Assembly: GCA_021443235.1 (NCBI GenBank)
Contig: JABUUJ010000034.1
Location: forward strand, 30,180 to 36,654
DNA: 6,475 nucleotides
Reading direction: 5' to 3'
Origin: Muribaculaceae bacterium
GTDB taxonomy: Bacteria > Bacteroidota > Bacteroidia > Bacteroidales > Muribaculaceae
Shown here: one piece after another, positions 1 through 6,402 of the stretch
How positions within the stretch are numbered: the first letter of the stretch is position 1
Layout: each line of letters starts with the position of its first letter
Notes under the pieces: model-generated
The model's input: only the letters and a program-made list of their open reading frames with translations
Database searches by the model: none
Told to the model about the DNA's origin: nothing
Program-made: the position numbers and the translations under genes

Positions 1-20
1 AGAATCTAATCATGTACTAT

Positions 21-81
21 TGTGTTTGTTGGTTTTCTATGTTTATAATACACATAAAAAACTAAAAACCAAACAAACACA
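21..81. repeat. Long AT-rich inverted repeat downstream of the DUF4143 ATPase gene
   Basis: TGTGTTTGTTGGTTTT (21-36) pairs with 65-81, giving about 16 base pairs with a single-base bulge. The 28-base loop contains a nested 5-base pair, TATGT (38-42) with ACATA (52-56). No T-tract follows on the minus strand, so it is not a simple terminator for the gene ending at 140. It could be an element end, a structured RNA 3' end, or a terminator for a gene to the left. Confidence 0.6.
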
Positions 82-84
82 CGC

Positions 85-110
85 AAAAAAAATCAGATTT
101 CGGTAAAATC
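85..110 (-). terminator. Weak candidate intrinsic terminator of the DUF4143 ATPase gene
   Basis: On the minus strand, GATTT (106-110) pairs with AAATC (96-100) around a 5-base loop, followed after three bases by a run of eight T (85-92). The position is right, about 30 bases past the stop codon at 140-142. The stem is short and AT-rich, so termination here may be inefficient. A longer outer pairing, CACACG (78-83) with CGTGTG (110-115), competes with it. Confidence 0.35.
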
Positions 111-139
111 GTGTGCCAACAAGTATATTATTGCCAAAA

Positions 140-1405
140 TTATTTAGGACAAAATTGGGTGAGTAGCCATTTCCAGATGGGGGTGACGTGAACGGTGAGG
201 TCGCCCAACTCAATGGTTTCTTCGGTGTGATGGGTAATTATCAGGGCTCGGTCAAGGGGCTTGAAAGTGTTCAGGGTGGCAAGTGCCGTGACCTCGCGCC
301 TTTTAGTCTCGGCGTCGTTGAGGTCATAGGCAACCTGTATTGCGACATTGTCGGCTGGCATATAGAAGTCGACCTCGACATTGTACTTATAGTAAAACAA
401 ATCGCAGCCCCACTTATGATAAAGAGTGAGGGCCACAATGTTTTCAAGCAGTTTTGGGTTGGCATTCAGCGTGAAGAGTGTGAGCAGTCCATTGTCGTGG
501 AAGTAGTGCTTTTGAAGTGTTTCGCGCTCTTTCACAGTGTCGTGGAAGTTGCTTATTGAGAAGCACAAGTAGGCGTCGCGCAGAAACGACAGGTAGTTTC
601 CCACTGTTTCGCGCGTGATTTTTGGGCCCTCGTCTTGCACAATATTTTGCAAGCGTTTCACCGAAATGGGGTGCATCAGCGAGTCGGCGATTTTCCTAAC
701 CAACATGCTAAGCCCCTGCTCGCCGCGGATGCCCTTGCGCACTACAATGTCAGCAAAAAGGATTTTTTGGTATAGCGACGAGAGCCACTGCCGTTTATCA
801 ACAAGCGGGAACGCCTCGGCAAAGCCCCCATAGTTGAAATAATCGTCAAAGAGTCTCACAACATCGGCTCGTTGTGGCGATATGTCCCAATGTTGCTGTA
901 GCGAGAAATCAAGATAATGGAGATATTCGGCAAAGGTGAATGGATGCACCTCTTGCATCATGTAGCGCCCTCCCAAAGCCGTCGCGATTTCGCGACTGAG
1001 CATGTGAGCGTTGCTGCCAGTGATGAAAACATGGTATTTCTCATCGGCCAGACGGCGGGCAAAATGCTCCCATCCGTCGACGTTCTGGATCTCGTCAAGG
1101 AAAATATATGGGCGATGGGGAAACAACTCGCGGTAGCACTCAAGCAAGAGGTGCAAGTCCTCCTTTTTTATGTCGCTAATGCGCTCGTCCTCAAAGTTGA
1201 TAAACAGGATCTCGGTCTTGTCATGGCCTTCTCTCAGCAACTGCTGTATGTGCTGATAGAGCATATAGGACTTGCCCGCCCGGCGCAGTCCCACAAGCAC
1301 ATAGTTGCCTGAGGGCTCGAAGTTGACCTCTCGCCTGATGAGTTCAACCGACGGGATGAACTCCTGCTGGTGCAGTATTAGTTCCTTTATTATTTCTTTT
1401 AGCAT
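140..1405 (-). CDS. AAA-family ATPase with C-terminal DUF4143 domain, function unknown
   Basis: The protein is 421 residues from the ATG at 1403-1405. The N-terminal half is an AAA_14-type P-loop ATPase: Walker A GLRRAGKS at residues 39-46, Walker B YIFLDEIQ at 100-107, and a sensor-1-like FITGSNA at 127-133, followed by the family-typical EVHPFTFAEYL at 152-162. The C-terminal part matches the DUF4143 pattern, a PD-(D/E)XK-like fold, with E321, then EVD at 344-346 and a strand ending QVAY at 357-360. The usual catalytic lysine position of a nuclease is not a lysine here, so nuclease activity is doubtful. There is no signal peptide or membrane segment, so the protein is probably cytoplasmic. 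Length and domain order are normal for the family, and the gene looks intact. A TTG at 1421-1423 would add six residues but lies only a few bases past the promoter -7 box, so ATG is preferred. Members are common in multiple copies in Bacteroidota; their role is not established. The family call is confident, the function is not. Confidence 0.9.
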   Translation of the reverse strand: MLKEIIKELILHQQEFIPSVELIRREVNFEPSGNYVLVGLRRAGKSYMLYQHIQQLLREGHDKTEILFINFEDERISDIKKEDLHLLLECYRELFPHRPYIFLDEIQNVDGWEHFARRLADEKYHVFITGSNAHMLSREIATALGGRYMMQEVHPFTFAEYLHYLDFSLQQHWDISPQRADVVRLFDDYFNYGGFAEAFPLVDKRQWLSSLYQKILFADIVVRKGIRGEQGLSMLVRKIADSLMHPISVKRLQNIVQDEGPKITRETVGNYLSFLRDAYLCFSISNFHDTVKERETLQKHYFHDNGLLTLFTLNANPKLLENIVALTLYHKWGCDLFYYKYNVEVDFYMPADNVAIQVAYDLNDAETKRREVTALATLNTFKPLDRALIITHHTEETIELGDLTVHVTPIWKWLLTQFCPK

Positions 1406-1431
1406 GGCTATTTTGGTTTGCAATTATGGCG

Positions 1432-1462
1432 CAAAGTTATAAAAAAATTCCATACACTGCAA
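1432..1462 (-). promoter_or_regulatory. Bacteroidetes-type promoter of the DUF4143 ATPase gene
   Basis: On the minus strand, TTG (1460-1462) is followed after 20 bases by TAACTTTG (1432-1439). This matches the TTG/TTTG and TAnnTTTG consensus of the Bacteroidetes primary sigma factor. Transcription would start near 1426, leaving a leader of about 20 bases before the ATG at 1405. The TTG codon at 1423 would be almost leaderless, so the promoter decides the start choice. Confidence 0.75.
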
Positions 1463-1464
1463 GT

Positions 1465-1541
1465 TTTGGGGGAAATATGTCGGTTATGGAAGACATGTTT
1501 TTGAGAAATATGTCGGCTATGGAAGACATATTTGGGGGAAA
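1465..1541. repeat. 33-base-period tandem repeat of dyad-symmetric units, about 2.3 copies
   Basis: Two units (1465-1497 and 1498-1530) differ at five of 33 positions. A third, partial copy, TTTGGGGGAAA (1531-1541), is identical to the start of the first (1465-1475). Each unit contains a dyad. In the second, AAATATGTC (1506-1514) and GACATATTT (1525-1533) are perfect 9-base arms around the 10-base centre GGCTATGGAA. In the first, the arms at 1473-1481 and 1492-1500 have one wobble position around GGTTATGGAA. The array ends three bases from the -33 box of the DUF4143 ATPase promoter. It may be a pair of operator sites, or copies of a dispersed intergenic repeat. The repeat is seen directly; its function is inferred. 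Confidence 0.85.
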
Positions 1542-1591
1542 GTGTGTTTTCCTGGTGGTTTTATTGGGGTTTCTTCATCCTTTAAGATGGA

Positions 1592-1630
1592 AATGACGAT
1601 GGCAATTTAGGGGAAATTGTCATCGTCATT
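1592..1630 (-). terminator. Strong hairpin downstream of carB, candidate transcription end
   Basis: Arms of 17 bases (1592-1608 and 1614-1630) pair around the 5-base loop 1609-1613, with a single imperfect pair (1602 with 1620). The hairpin starts 42 bases past the carB stop codon. No clear U-tract follows on either strand, so it is not a textbook intrinsic terminator. It could stabilise the carB mRNA 3' end or be a remnant of a repeat. On the minus-strand RNA the imperfect pair is C-A; on the plus strand it would be a G-U wobble. Confidence 0.5.
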
Positions 1631-1671
1631 AAGCGTTGTTACGCCGCTTGGGGCGCTCCTTTTAAGGGGGG

Positions 1672-4600
1672 TTATGTGTTGTATTCCTGCCAGCTCTTGA
1701 TCTTGATGTCGTTGAGGTCGAGGGCGGTGAATGCCTCGATGAAGGCCTTTGCCAGGCGGCCGTTGGTGAGCAGCGGGATGTTGTGGTCGATGGCTGCGCG
1801 GCGTATGCGGTAGCCATTGGTGAGCTCGCGCTTAGTGCGGTTTTTAGGCACATTCACAATCAGGTCAAAGCTGTGGCTGGCAATCATATCGGCCACGTTG
1901 TTGTCGCCTTCCTCGTCGGGCCACTGCACTGCCACGGCGTCGATGCCGTTGTCTTGCAAGAACTTAGCTGTTCCAGCGGTGGCATAGATTTTATAGCCTT
2001 TGTTGGCGAGGGTGCGTGCCGGCTCAAGCAGGTCGACCTTGCCCTTGGCGCCGCCCGACGAGATGAGGATGTTCTTGCGGGGGATGCTGTAGCCGGTGGC
2101 GATGAGCGCGTTGAGCAGCGCCTCGTTAAGGTCGTCGCCCAGGCATCCCACCTCGCCGGTCGAACTCATATCCACGCCCAGCACGGGGTCGGCGTTCTGG
2201 AGGCGCGCAAACGAGAACTGGCTGGCTTTCACGCCGATGCGGTCGATGTCGAACTCGCCGCTGTCGGGACGCTGATAGGGTGCGTCGAGCATGATGCGAG
2301 TGGCGGTCTCGATGAAGTTGCGCTTGAGGATCTTGCTCACGAAGGGGAACGAGCGGCTGGCGCGCAAGTTACACTCTATCACCTTAATAGAGCGCTGCTT
2401 GGCCAGATACTGGATGTTGAACGGGCCACTGATGTTGAGTTCGCGGGCAATTTTGCGCGAAATTTTCTTGATTTGGCGTATTGTCGAGAAGTAGACATTC
2501 TGGGCAGGGAACACCATTGTGGCGTCGCCCGAGTGCACGCCGGCATACTCAACATGCTCGGAGATGGCATATTCCACGATCTCGCCATGGTCGGCAACGG
2601 CGTCAAACTCAATCTCCTTGGTGTCGGTCATAAACTTCGACACCACTACGGGATAGTCCTTGCTCACCTCTGTAGCCATCTCGAGGAAGCGCTCCAGCTC
2701 CTCGTTGTCGTAGCACACGTTCATCGCCGCGCCCGAGAGCACATAGGACGGACGCACCAGCACTGGGAAGCCCACTTGCTCAACAAACTGCTTGATGTCG
2801 TCGAGCGAAGTGAGGGCGCGCCATGCGGGCTGGTCGATGCCCAGTTTGTCGAGCATGGCCGAGAACTTGTCGCGGTTCTCGGCGCGGTCGATGTCGACGG
2901 GCGAGGTACCCAGCACCGGAACACCTTGGCGGTAGAGTTTCATCGCCAGGTTGTTAGGAATCTGGCCGCCCACGCTCACAATCACGCCGCGAGGCTGCTC
3001 CAGGTCGATGACGTCGAGCACACGCTCCATCGACAACTCGTCGAAGAACAGGCGGTCGCACATGTCATAGTCGGTCGACACGGTCTCGGGGTTATAGTTG
3101 ATCATAATGCTCTTGTAGCCCAGCTTGCGCGCGGTGGTGATGGCGTTGACCGAGCACCAGTCAAACTCCACCGAGCTGCCAATGCGGTAGGCGCCCGAAC
3201 CCAGCACCACGACGCTCTTCTCGTTCTTGTAGAACTCGATGTCGTGGCCGGTAACGGCGTAGGTCATATATAGGTAGTTGGTGAGCTCGGGATGCTCGCT
3301 CGCCACGGTCTCGATGCGCTTCACGGCGGGCAAGATGCCACGCTGCTTGCGGTTGCGGCGCACCTCCAGGTTGGCCCGCTCCATGCCGCCGTTGGGCTTG
3401 AGCACGAAGCGTGCGATTTGGAAGTCGCTGAAGCCGGCAATCTTCACCTCGCGCATGAGCTCGTCGCTCACCTCGTCGAGGCTGTTATACTTCATCAGCT
3501 CGTGCTTGAGGTCGACGATGTGCTTGAGGCGCTCGATAAACCACTTGTCGATCTTCGTCAGGTTCTCGATGCGCTCAATGGTGTAGCCCTCCTCAAGTGC
3601 CTGTGCGATGGCAAAGATGCGCAGGTCGGTAGGGTTGGCGAGCTCGTCGTCAAGGTTGTCGAAGTGCATGTGCTCGTTGCCCACAAAGCCATGCATGCCT
3701 TGTCCTATCATGCGCAGGCCCTTCTGCATCATTTCCTCAAAGCTGCGGCCTATCGACATGATTTCGCCCACGCTCTTCATGCTCGAACCGATGTGGCGGC
3801 TCACGCCGGCAAACTTGGTGAGGTCCCAGCGCGGAATCTTGCATATCATGTAGTCGAGCTGCGGTGCCGTGTAGGCCGAGTTGGGGGTGCCCATCTCGCC
3901 AATCTGGTCGAGGGTGTAGCCCAGCGCAATCTTGGCTGCCACGAAGGCCAGGGGGTAGCCCGTTGCTTTGGATGCGAGTGCCGACGAGCGCGACAGGCGC
4001 GCGTTGATCTCGATGATGCGGTAGTCGTTGGTAACGGCGTTGAATGCAAACTGGATGTTGCACTCGCCCACTATATTAAGGTGGCGCACACACTTGATGG
4101 TGAGTTCCTGGAGCATCTTCACCTGCTCGTCGGTGAGCGAGCAAGTGGGGGCCACAACTATCGACTCGCCAGTGTGAATGCCCAGGGGGTCGAAGTTCTC
4201 CATCGACGCCACGGTGAAGCAATGGTCGCTGGCATCGCGAATGCACTCAAACTCAATCTCTTTCCAGCCCTTGAGCGACTCCTCAACGAGGATTTGCGGA
4301 GCAAAAGTGAACGCGCTCTCGGCAAGGGCGACAAACGCCTTCTCGTCGGGGCAGATGCCCGAGCCCAAGCCGCCCAGCGCATAGGCCGAGCGCACCATGA
4401 TGGGGAACCCAATGCTGCGGGCCGCCTTGAGCGCGTCGTCCATGTTCTCAACGGCGTGCGACACGGGTGTCTTCATCCCTATCTCGTCGAGCTTCTTCAC
4501 AAAGAGGTCGCGATCCTCGGTGTTCATAATCGCCTCAACGCTGGTGCCCAGCACCTCAACGCCATAGTCCTTGAGCGTGCCGTTGAGATAGAGCTCGGTG

Positions 4601-4887
4601 CCGCAGTTGAGCGCGGTCTGCCCGCCAAACGCCAGCATGATGCCGTCGGGGCGCTCTTTCTTAATGATTTCGGTAACAAAATGGGTATTAACCGGCTGAA
4701 AATAAACAGTATCGGCAATACCCTCCGAGGTTTGGATTGTAGCAATGTTGGGATTGACGAGGACCGATGAGATGCCCTCTTGGTGAAGCGCCTTAATTGC
4801 TTGAGAACCCGAATAATCAAACTCGCCTGCCTGGCCGATTTTAAGCGCACCAGAGCCCAGCACGATAACCTTTTTAAGTTGTTTCAT
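1672..4887 (-). CDS. carB: Carbamoyl-phosphate synthase (glutamine-hydrolysing) large subunit
   Basis: The 1071-residue product has the normal full length. It makes carbamoyl phosphate from bicarbonate, two ATP and ammonia delivered by the CarA glutaminase subunit, feeding pyrimidine and arginine synthesis in the cytoplasm. The first synthetase half starts with GSGALKIGQAGEFDYSG (residues 11-27). It carries R126, R166, Q279, E293 and N295, which match E. coli R129, R169, Q285, E299 and N301 from memory of that alignment. The oligomerisation region lies about 400-546. The second half restarts at GSGAYRIGSSVEFDW (about 563-577), with R672, R712, Q826, E838 and N840. The C-terminal MGS-like allosteric domain (about 935-1071) has YATAGTAKFL at 968-977. 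NARLSRSS (295-302) and ECNLRASRSFPFVSK (838-852) resemble animal CAD/CPS1 more than E. coli CarB. The gene has its own promoter, and no carA lies directly upstream, where a divergent ATPase gene sits instead. The ATG at 4885-4887 follows a leader of about 32 bases with no Shine-Dalgarno. The identification is very secure. Confidence 0.98.
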   Translation of the reverse strand: MKQLKKVIVLGSGALKIGQAGEFDYSGSQAIKALHQEGISSVLVNPNIATIQTSEGIADTVYFQPVNTHFVTEIIKKERPDGIMLAFGGQTALNCGTELYLNGTLKDYGVEVLGTSVEAIMNTEDRDLFVKKLDEIGMKTPVSHAVENMDDALKAARSIGFPIMVRSAYALGGLGSGICPDEKAFVALAESAFTFAPQILVEESLKGWKEIEFECIRDASDHCFTVASMENFDPLGIHTGESIVVAPTCSLTDEQVKMLQELTIKCVRHLNIVGECNIQFAFNAVTNDYRIIEINARLSRSSALASKATGYPLAFVAAKIALGYTLDQIGEMGTPNSAYTAPQLDYMICKIPRWDLTKFAGVSRHIGSSMKSVGEIMSIGRSFEEMMQKGLRMIGQGMHGFVGNEHMHFDNLDDELANPTDLRIFAIAQALEEGYTIERIENLTKIDKWFIERLKHIVDLKHELMKYNSLDEVSDELMREVKIAGFSDFQIARFVLKPNGGMERANLEVRRNRKQRGILPAVKRIETVASEHPELTNYLYMTYAVTGHDIEFYKNEKSVVVLGSGAYRIGSSVEFDWCSVNAITTARKLGYKSIMINYNPETVSTDYDMCDRLFFDELSMERVLDVIDLEQPRGVIVSVGGQIPNNLAMKLYRQGVPVLGTSPVDIDRAENRDKFSAMLDKLGIDQPAWRALTSLDDIKQFVEQVGFPVLVRPSYVLSGAAMNVCYDNEELERFLEMATEVSKDYPVVVSKFMTDTKEIEFDAVADHGEIVEYAISEHVEYAGVHSGDATMVFPAQNVYFSTIRQIKKISRKIARELNISGPFNIQYLAKQRSIKVIECNLRASRSFPFVSKILKRNFIETATRIMLDAPYQRPDSGEFDIDRIGVKASQFSFARLQNADPVLGVDMSSTGEVGCLGDDLNEALLNALIATGYSIPRKNILISSGGAKGKVDLLEPARTLANKGYKIYATAGTAKFLQDNGIDAVAVQWPDEEGDNNVADMIASHSFDLIVNVPKNRTKRELTNGYRIRRAAIDHNIPLLTNGRLAKAFIEAFTALDLNDIKIKSWQEYNT

Positions 4888-4924
4888 ATCACGTGTGGAA
4901 TTTTTGATTGCTTTATTCGGAATG

Positions 4925-4957
4925 CAAATTTACACATATTTTCGCACACCACCACAA
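4925..4957 (-). promoter_or_regulatory. Bacteroidetes-type promoter of carB
   Basis: On the minus strand, TTG (4955-4957) is followed after 22 bases by TAAATTTG (4925-4932), matching TAnnTTTG at -7. Transcription would start near 4919, giving a leader of about 32 bases before the carB ATG. That leader is too short for an attenuator or a PyrR-type switch, so any pyrimidine control would have to act on the promoter or on the enzyme. Confidence 0.65.
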
Positions 4958-4973
4958 CTTCCCCCCACTTTTT

Positions 4974-4997
4974 TTGACCCTGACGTTGACATTGACA
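4974..4997. repeat. Four tandem degenerate hexamers, TTGACN type
   Basis: Four consecutive hexamers read TTGACC, CTGACG, TTGACA, TTGACA on the plus strand, followed by unrelated sequence. The array ends 17 bases upstream of the carB -33 box. It may be a regulator-binding stretch or a simple-sequence repeat that could slip during replication. It is too short to assign a function. Confidence 0.5.
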
Positions 4998-5073
4998 CGC
5001 TTCGCGCTGCCGACATTAACCTCGTTGACCAGCATTGCCCGCAACCACCACCCAACGCTTATTGCCATAGCAA

Positions 5074-5119
5074 GTAACAAGGCTGTTAGTAACAACTTTA
5101 TTACTAATAAATTTGTTAC
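5074..5119. promoter_or_regulatory. Operator-like repeats upstream of and overlapping the ATPase promoter
   Basis: GTAACAA occurs at 5074-5080 and 5089-5095, a 15-base period, and in inverted orientation as TTGTTAC at 5113-5119, where it overlaps the -33 box. A 7-base perfect inverted repeat, TTAGTAA (5086-5092) and TTACTAA (5101-5107) with an 8-base spacer, lies just upstream of the -33 box. Such symmetry beside a promoter suggests a repressor or autoregulator site. The AT-rich composition raises the chance of coincidence. Confidence 0.4.
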
Positions 5120-5143
5120 CTAATAATTTTTGTTGTAACTTTG
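5112..5143 (+). promoter_or_regulatory. Bacteroidetes-type promoter of the plus-strand ATPase gene
   Basis: TTTG (5112-5115) is followed after 20 bases by TAACTTTG (5136-5143), a full match to the -33/-7 consensus. The -7 octamer is identical to that of the DUF4143 ATPase promoter. Transcription would begin near 5149, giving a short A-rich leader of about 12 bases before the ATG at 5162, with no Shine-Dalgarno. This excludes the in-frame TTG at 5141 as the start. Confidence 0.8.
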
Positions 5144-5161
5144 CCAAGAAAAACAATAGAT

Positions 5162-6283
5162 ATGGAAAATCCCTTTTTATTTGGCAAGGCTGTTAATGGG
5201 CAATATTTTACTGACCGACAGGAGGATAGCCGCCGTCTTGAGGCCAATCTCACGCACGGCATCAACACAATTTTGATTTCTCCGCGCCGCTGGGGCAAGA
5301 CCTCGCTTGTTAAAAAAGTTATTGCCAGCATTGACACTCAAAACACAAAAGTTGTGTTCCTTGACGTATATCACTGCAAGTCAGAATATGAGTTTTACCG
5401 CTCGTTTGCCTCAGCGGTTATCAAACAGACATCCTCAAGACTCGATGAGTGTCTTGAGATGGCACGTGGCTTTCTGGCCAACATATCACCTAAATTTTCT
5501 TTTGGGCCCGACCCCATGACCGATTTCTCGCTATCATTTGAATGGGATCCTAAAGCACACTCTGAAGAAACCATCCTATCGCTTCCTGAGAAAATTGCGG
5601 CAAAAAAAGGTATTCATGTCATCGTTTGCCTTGATGAGTTCCAGCAGGTTGCCGAAGTGGGCGACCACATCACATTGCAAAAGAAACTGCGTGGTGTGTG
5701 GCAACATCAGCAACACGTGACCTATTGCCTATTTGGCAGCAAGAAACATCTCATGGAAAATATGTTTGCCAACAAGAGCATGCCTTTCTACCGATTTGGC
5801 GACATAATGTTCTTGAAAAAAATACCTACACAAGAGTGGGTGCAATTCATATGCTCTAAGTTTGAGGAAACTGGCAAATCAATCACACAAACACAAGCGG
5901 CACTGATCTGCGACCTGACCGAAAACCTTTCGGCCTACGTCCAGCATCTGTCCTGGATTGTGTGGTATAAAACACACGACAATGTTACCCACGAGATTAT
6001 TACCGCCGCTCTTAACGACATGATGGAACAATGCCAAGCCTTTCTTGAAAACGATATTGAAGACCTTACCGAGCTGCAGCTCAACTTCTTGAAGGCTATT
6101 GCTCATGGTGTGACCAGTGGTCTTAGCACCAAAGAAGTAATTGCACAATACCGCCTTGTGAGCTCGGCCAACGTGGCAAGTATAAAACGAGGGCTCATAA
6201 AAAAAGGTCTCATCTATACCGACGGTCCACGCATTGAGTTCGAGGACTCGCTGCTAAAGCTCTATATAAAGAACCTGATCTGA
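5162..6283 (+). CDS. AAA-family ATPase of the archaeal-ATPase (ATPase_2) type, function unknown
   Basis: The protein is 373 residues from the ATG at 5162. It opens with MENPFLFGKAVNGQYFTDRQ, a typical start for a large Bacteroidota ATPase family. A P-loop SPRRWGKT follows at residues 40-47; the usual first glycine of Walker A is serine, a common variant in this family. Walker B is VIVCLDEF at 153-160 and a sensor-like YCLFGSKKHL at 188-197. The C-terminal 70 residues (LTELQLNFLKAIAHG to the end) look like a winged helix-turn-helix, with a probable recognition helix near SSANVASIKRGLIKKGLI (334-351). This suggests a P-loop NTPase that binds DNA or another protein. There is no DUF4143 domain, so it is not a paralogue of the other ATPase in the window. 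A TTG at 5141 in the same frame would add seven residues but lies inside the promoter -7 box, so the ATG is preferred. The gene is transcribed divergently from carB. The role is unknown; a defence, mobile-element or stress function is possible but not shown by the sequence. Confidence 0.9.
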   Translation: MENPFLFGKAVNGQYFTDRQEDSRRLEANLTHGINTILISPRRWGKTSLVKKVIASIDTQNTKVVFLDVYHCKSEYEFYRSFASAVIKQTSSRLDECLEMARGFLANISPKFSFGPDPMTDFSLSFEWDPKAHSEETILSLPEKIAAKKGIHVIVCLDEFQQVAEVGDHITLQKKLRGVWQHQQHVTYCLFGSKKHLMENMFANKSMPFYRFGDIMFLKKIPTQEWVQFICSKFEETGKSITQTQAALICDLTENLSAYVQHLSWIVWYKTHDNVTHEIITAALNDMMEQCQAFLENDIEDLTELQLNFLKAIAHGVTSGLSTKEVIAQYRLVSSANVASIKRGLIKKGLIYTDGPRIEFEDSLLKLYIKNLI

Positions 6284-6315
6284 GCATTATAACCAGCTCA
6301 CTTTTTACCGCGCCA

Positions 6316-6349
6316 TAAGAAAAGCAAGCTACGCATGTGACTTTTCTTA
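6316..6349 (+). terminator. Hairpin downstream of the plus-strand ATPase gene, candidate terminator
   Basis: TAAGAAAAG (6316-6324) and CTTTTCTTA (6341-6349) form a perfect 9-base-pair stem around a 16-base loop, 32 bases after the stop codon. The 3' arm is T-rich, but no T-run follows it, so the terminator call is tentative. Confidence 0.4.
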
Positions 6350-6352
6350 GGA

Positions 6353-6394
6353 CCAAATCTTAAGGTAGCTATATACAATTTGACCTCGATTTGG
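6353..6394. repeat. 7-base inverted repeat in the right intergenic region
   Basis: CCAAATC (6353-6359) and GATTTGG (6388-6394) are perfect inverted copies 28 bases apart, directly following the previous hairpin. Taken alone this could be chance. It matters mainly as part of a run of consecutive inverted repeats up to the window edge. Confidence 0.35.
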
Positions 6395-6402
6395 GGAATG
6401 AT

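Noticed and set aside
1465..1541. Possible CRISPR array
   Set aside because: Copies are contiguous with a 33-base period and contain no variable spacers, so this is a tandem repeat rather than repeat-spacer alternation.
21..1541. DUF4143 ATPase gene with flanking repeats as a transposon
   Set aside because: The left inverted repeat (21-81) and the right dyad repeat (1465-1541) do not match each other, no target-site duplication is visible, and no transposase is encoded.
1783..4770. Two long plus-strand reading frames of 496 and 492 codons (1783-3273 and 3292-4770) opposite carB
   Set aside because: They are exact antisense shadows of a full-length, clearly conserved carB. Their products are rich in His, Ala, Val and Leu, as expected from the mirrored codon bias, with no recognisable domain and no promoter.
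4913..5095. A 60-codon minus-strand frame with a hydrophobic start, in the divergent intergenic region
   Set aside because: It needs a TTG start, has no TAnnTTTG promoter upstream on that strand, covers the carB promoter, and its C-terminal part comes from the hexamer repeat. Probably chance.
4895..5123. Plus-strand frames of 60-71 codons in the divergent intergenic region
   Set aside because: They have no promoter or family resemblance, and their sequence is dominated by low-complexity and repeat stretches.
5162..6283. The two ATPases as a paired defence or toxin-antitoxin system
   Set aside because: They belong to different families, are 3.7 kb apart on opposite strands with carB between them, and share only a general promoter type. 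Nothing in the sequence links their functions.
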